Shown: positions 63,891 to 64,000 of the stretch, piece after piece
Layout of the letters: each line of letters begins with the position of its first letter
Position numbering within the stretch: position 1 is the first letter of the stretch
Source of the DNA: Acidobacteriota bacterium
GTDB lineage: Bacteria > Acidobacteriota > Terriglobia > Acidiferrales > UBA7541
Direction: 5' to 3'
Length of the DNA stretch: 64,000 nucleotides
Assembly: GCA_003165465.1 (NCBI GenBank)
Contig: PLUM01000037.1
Coordinates: 1 to 64,000, forward strand
Notes under the pieces: model-generated
What the model saw: only the letters and a program-made list of their open reading frames with translations
What the model was told of the DNA's origin: nothing
The model's database searches: none
Translations under genes and position numbers: made by a program

Positions 63891-64000
63891 TTATTTTTTT
63901 GGAGCCGTCGAGCCGCCGCCCGATGGTTTTCTGACATCCTTGTCGTACGTCTGAATTTCGCTGGTCGCGCAAAACCATTCCGCAATCTCCCACTTCGGTT
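63891..64000 (-). CDS. DLSGVW-family exported protein, paralogue 4, C-terminal end (partial)
   Basis: Enters from the right edge. The last 35 codons read KWEIAEWFCATSEIQTYDKD, VRKPSGGGSTAPKK, stop at 63891, matching the ends of the three plus-strand copies (WEIAEWFC and RKPAG). So the minus-strand module repeats the gene order DLSGVW protein, element, diheme cytochrome. Confidence 0.85.
   Translation of the reverse strand, partial: PKWEIAEWFCATSEIQTYDKDVRKPSGGGSTAPKK

Overview
The window is a 64 kb piece of a GC-rich, densely packed bacterial chromosome. Its mix of genes (a TamA/TamB-type envelope operon, a complete arginine operon with ArgR, a MEMO1-type gene, many secreted proteins and c-type cytochromes, and numerous short twin-hairpin repeats) suits a Gram-negative soil bacterium, most likely an Acidobacteriota member. 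That assignment is inferred from style and content; no rRNA or tRNA gene was seen.

Left part (1-13.7 kb): the 3' end of thiC, then a FadR-type regulator divergent from a long operon. The operon encodes a 113-aa unknown, a CDC48/VCP-like double AAA ATPase, and the subunits of a thiamine-diphosphate 2-oxoacid oxidoreductase: gamma, an FAD/ferredoxin fusion, alpha and beta. It ends with a 121-aa unknown and a receiver-only response regulator. The alpha subunit carries active-site residues that I recall as the signature of oxalate oxidoreductase rather than pyruvate:ferredoxin oxidoreductase. A promoter and a palindromic operator lie between the regulator and the operon. A solitary methyltransferase/BsuBI-PstI endonuclease fusion of foreign appearance follows.

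Middle part (13.7-36.8 kb): a YbhGFSR-like ABC-2 export operon with its TetR regulator and a TolC-like channel; an M3 oligoendopeptidase; a TamA / SurA-like / TamB envelope operon; a ThiF/MoeB-type adenylyltransferase; an acyl-CoA synthetase and a crotonase.

Arginine and pyrimidine part (36.9-57.1 kb): argJ, then argR-C-B-D-F-G-H plus a GNAT acetyltransferase, in which most neighbours overlap by ATGA or GTGA. A strong promoter containing an ARG-box-like palindrome precedes argR. Next come a MEMO1-family gene, a methylmalonyl-CoA mutase catalytic chain, maf, tatA, pyrF (apparently starting at CTG), rlpA and pyrD, a DUF433/DUF5615 toxin-antitoxin pair, and pyrR-pyrB-pyrC.

Right part (57.1-64 kb): three tandem paralogous exported proteins of unknown function, an intradiol ring-cleavage dioxygenase and a diheme cytochrome c on the plus strand. 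A second diheme cytochrome c and a fourth, truncated paralogue lie on the minus strand. Five copies of an unusual purine-arm/pyrimidine-arm inverted repeat precede these genes, always in the same orientation relative to transcription. Two families of twin-hairpin repeats are scattered through most intergenic gaps.
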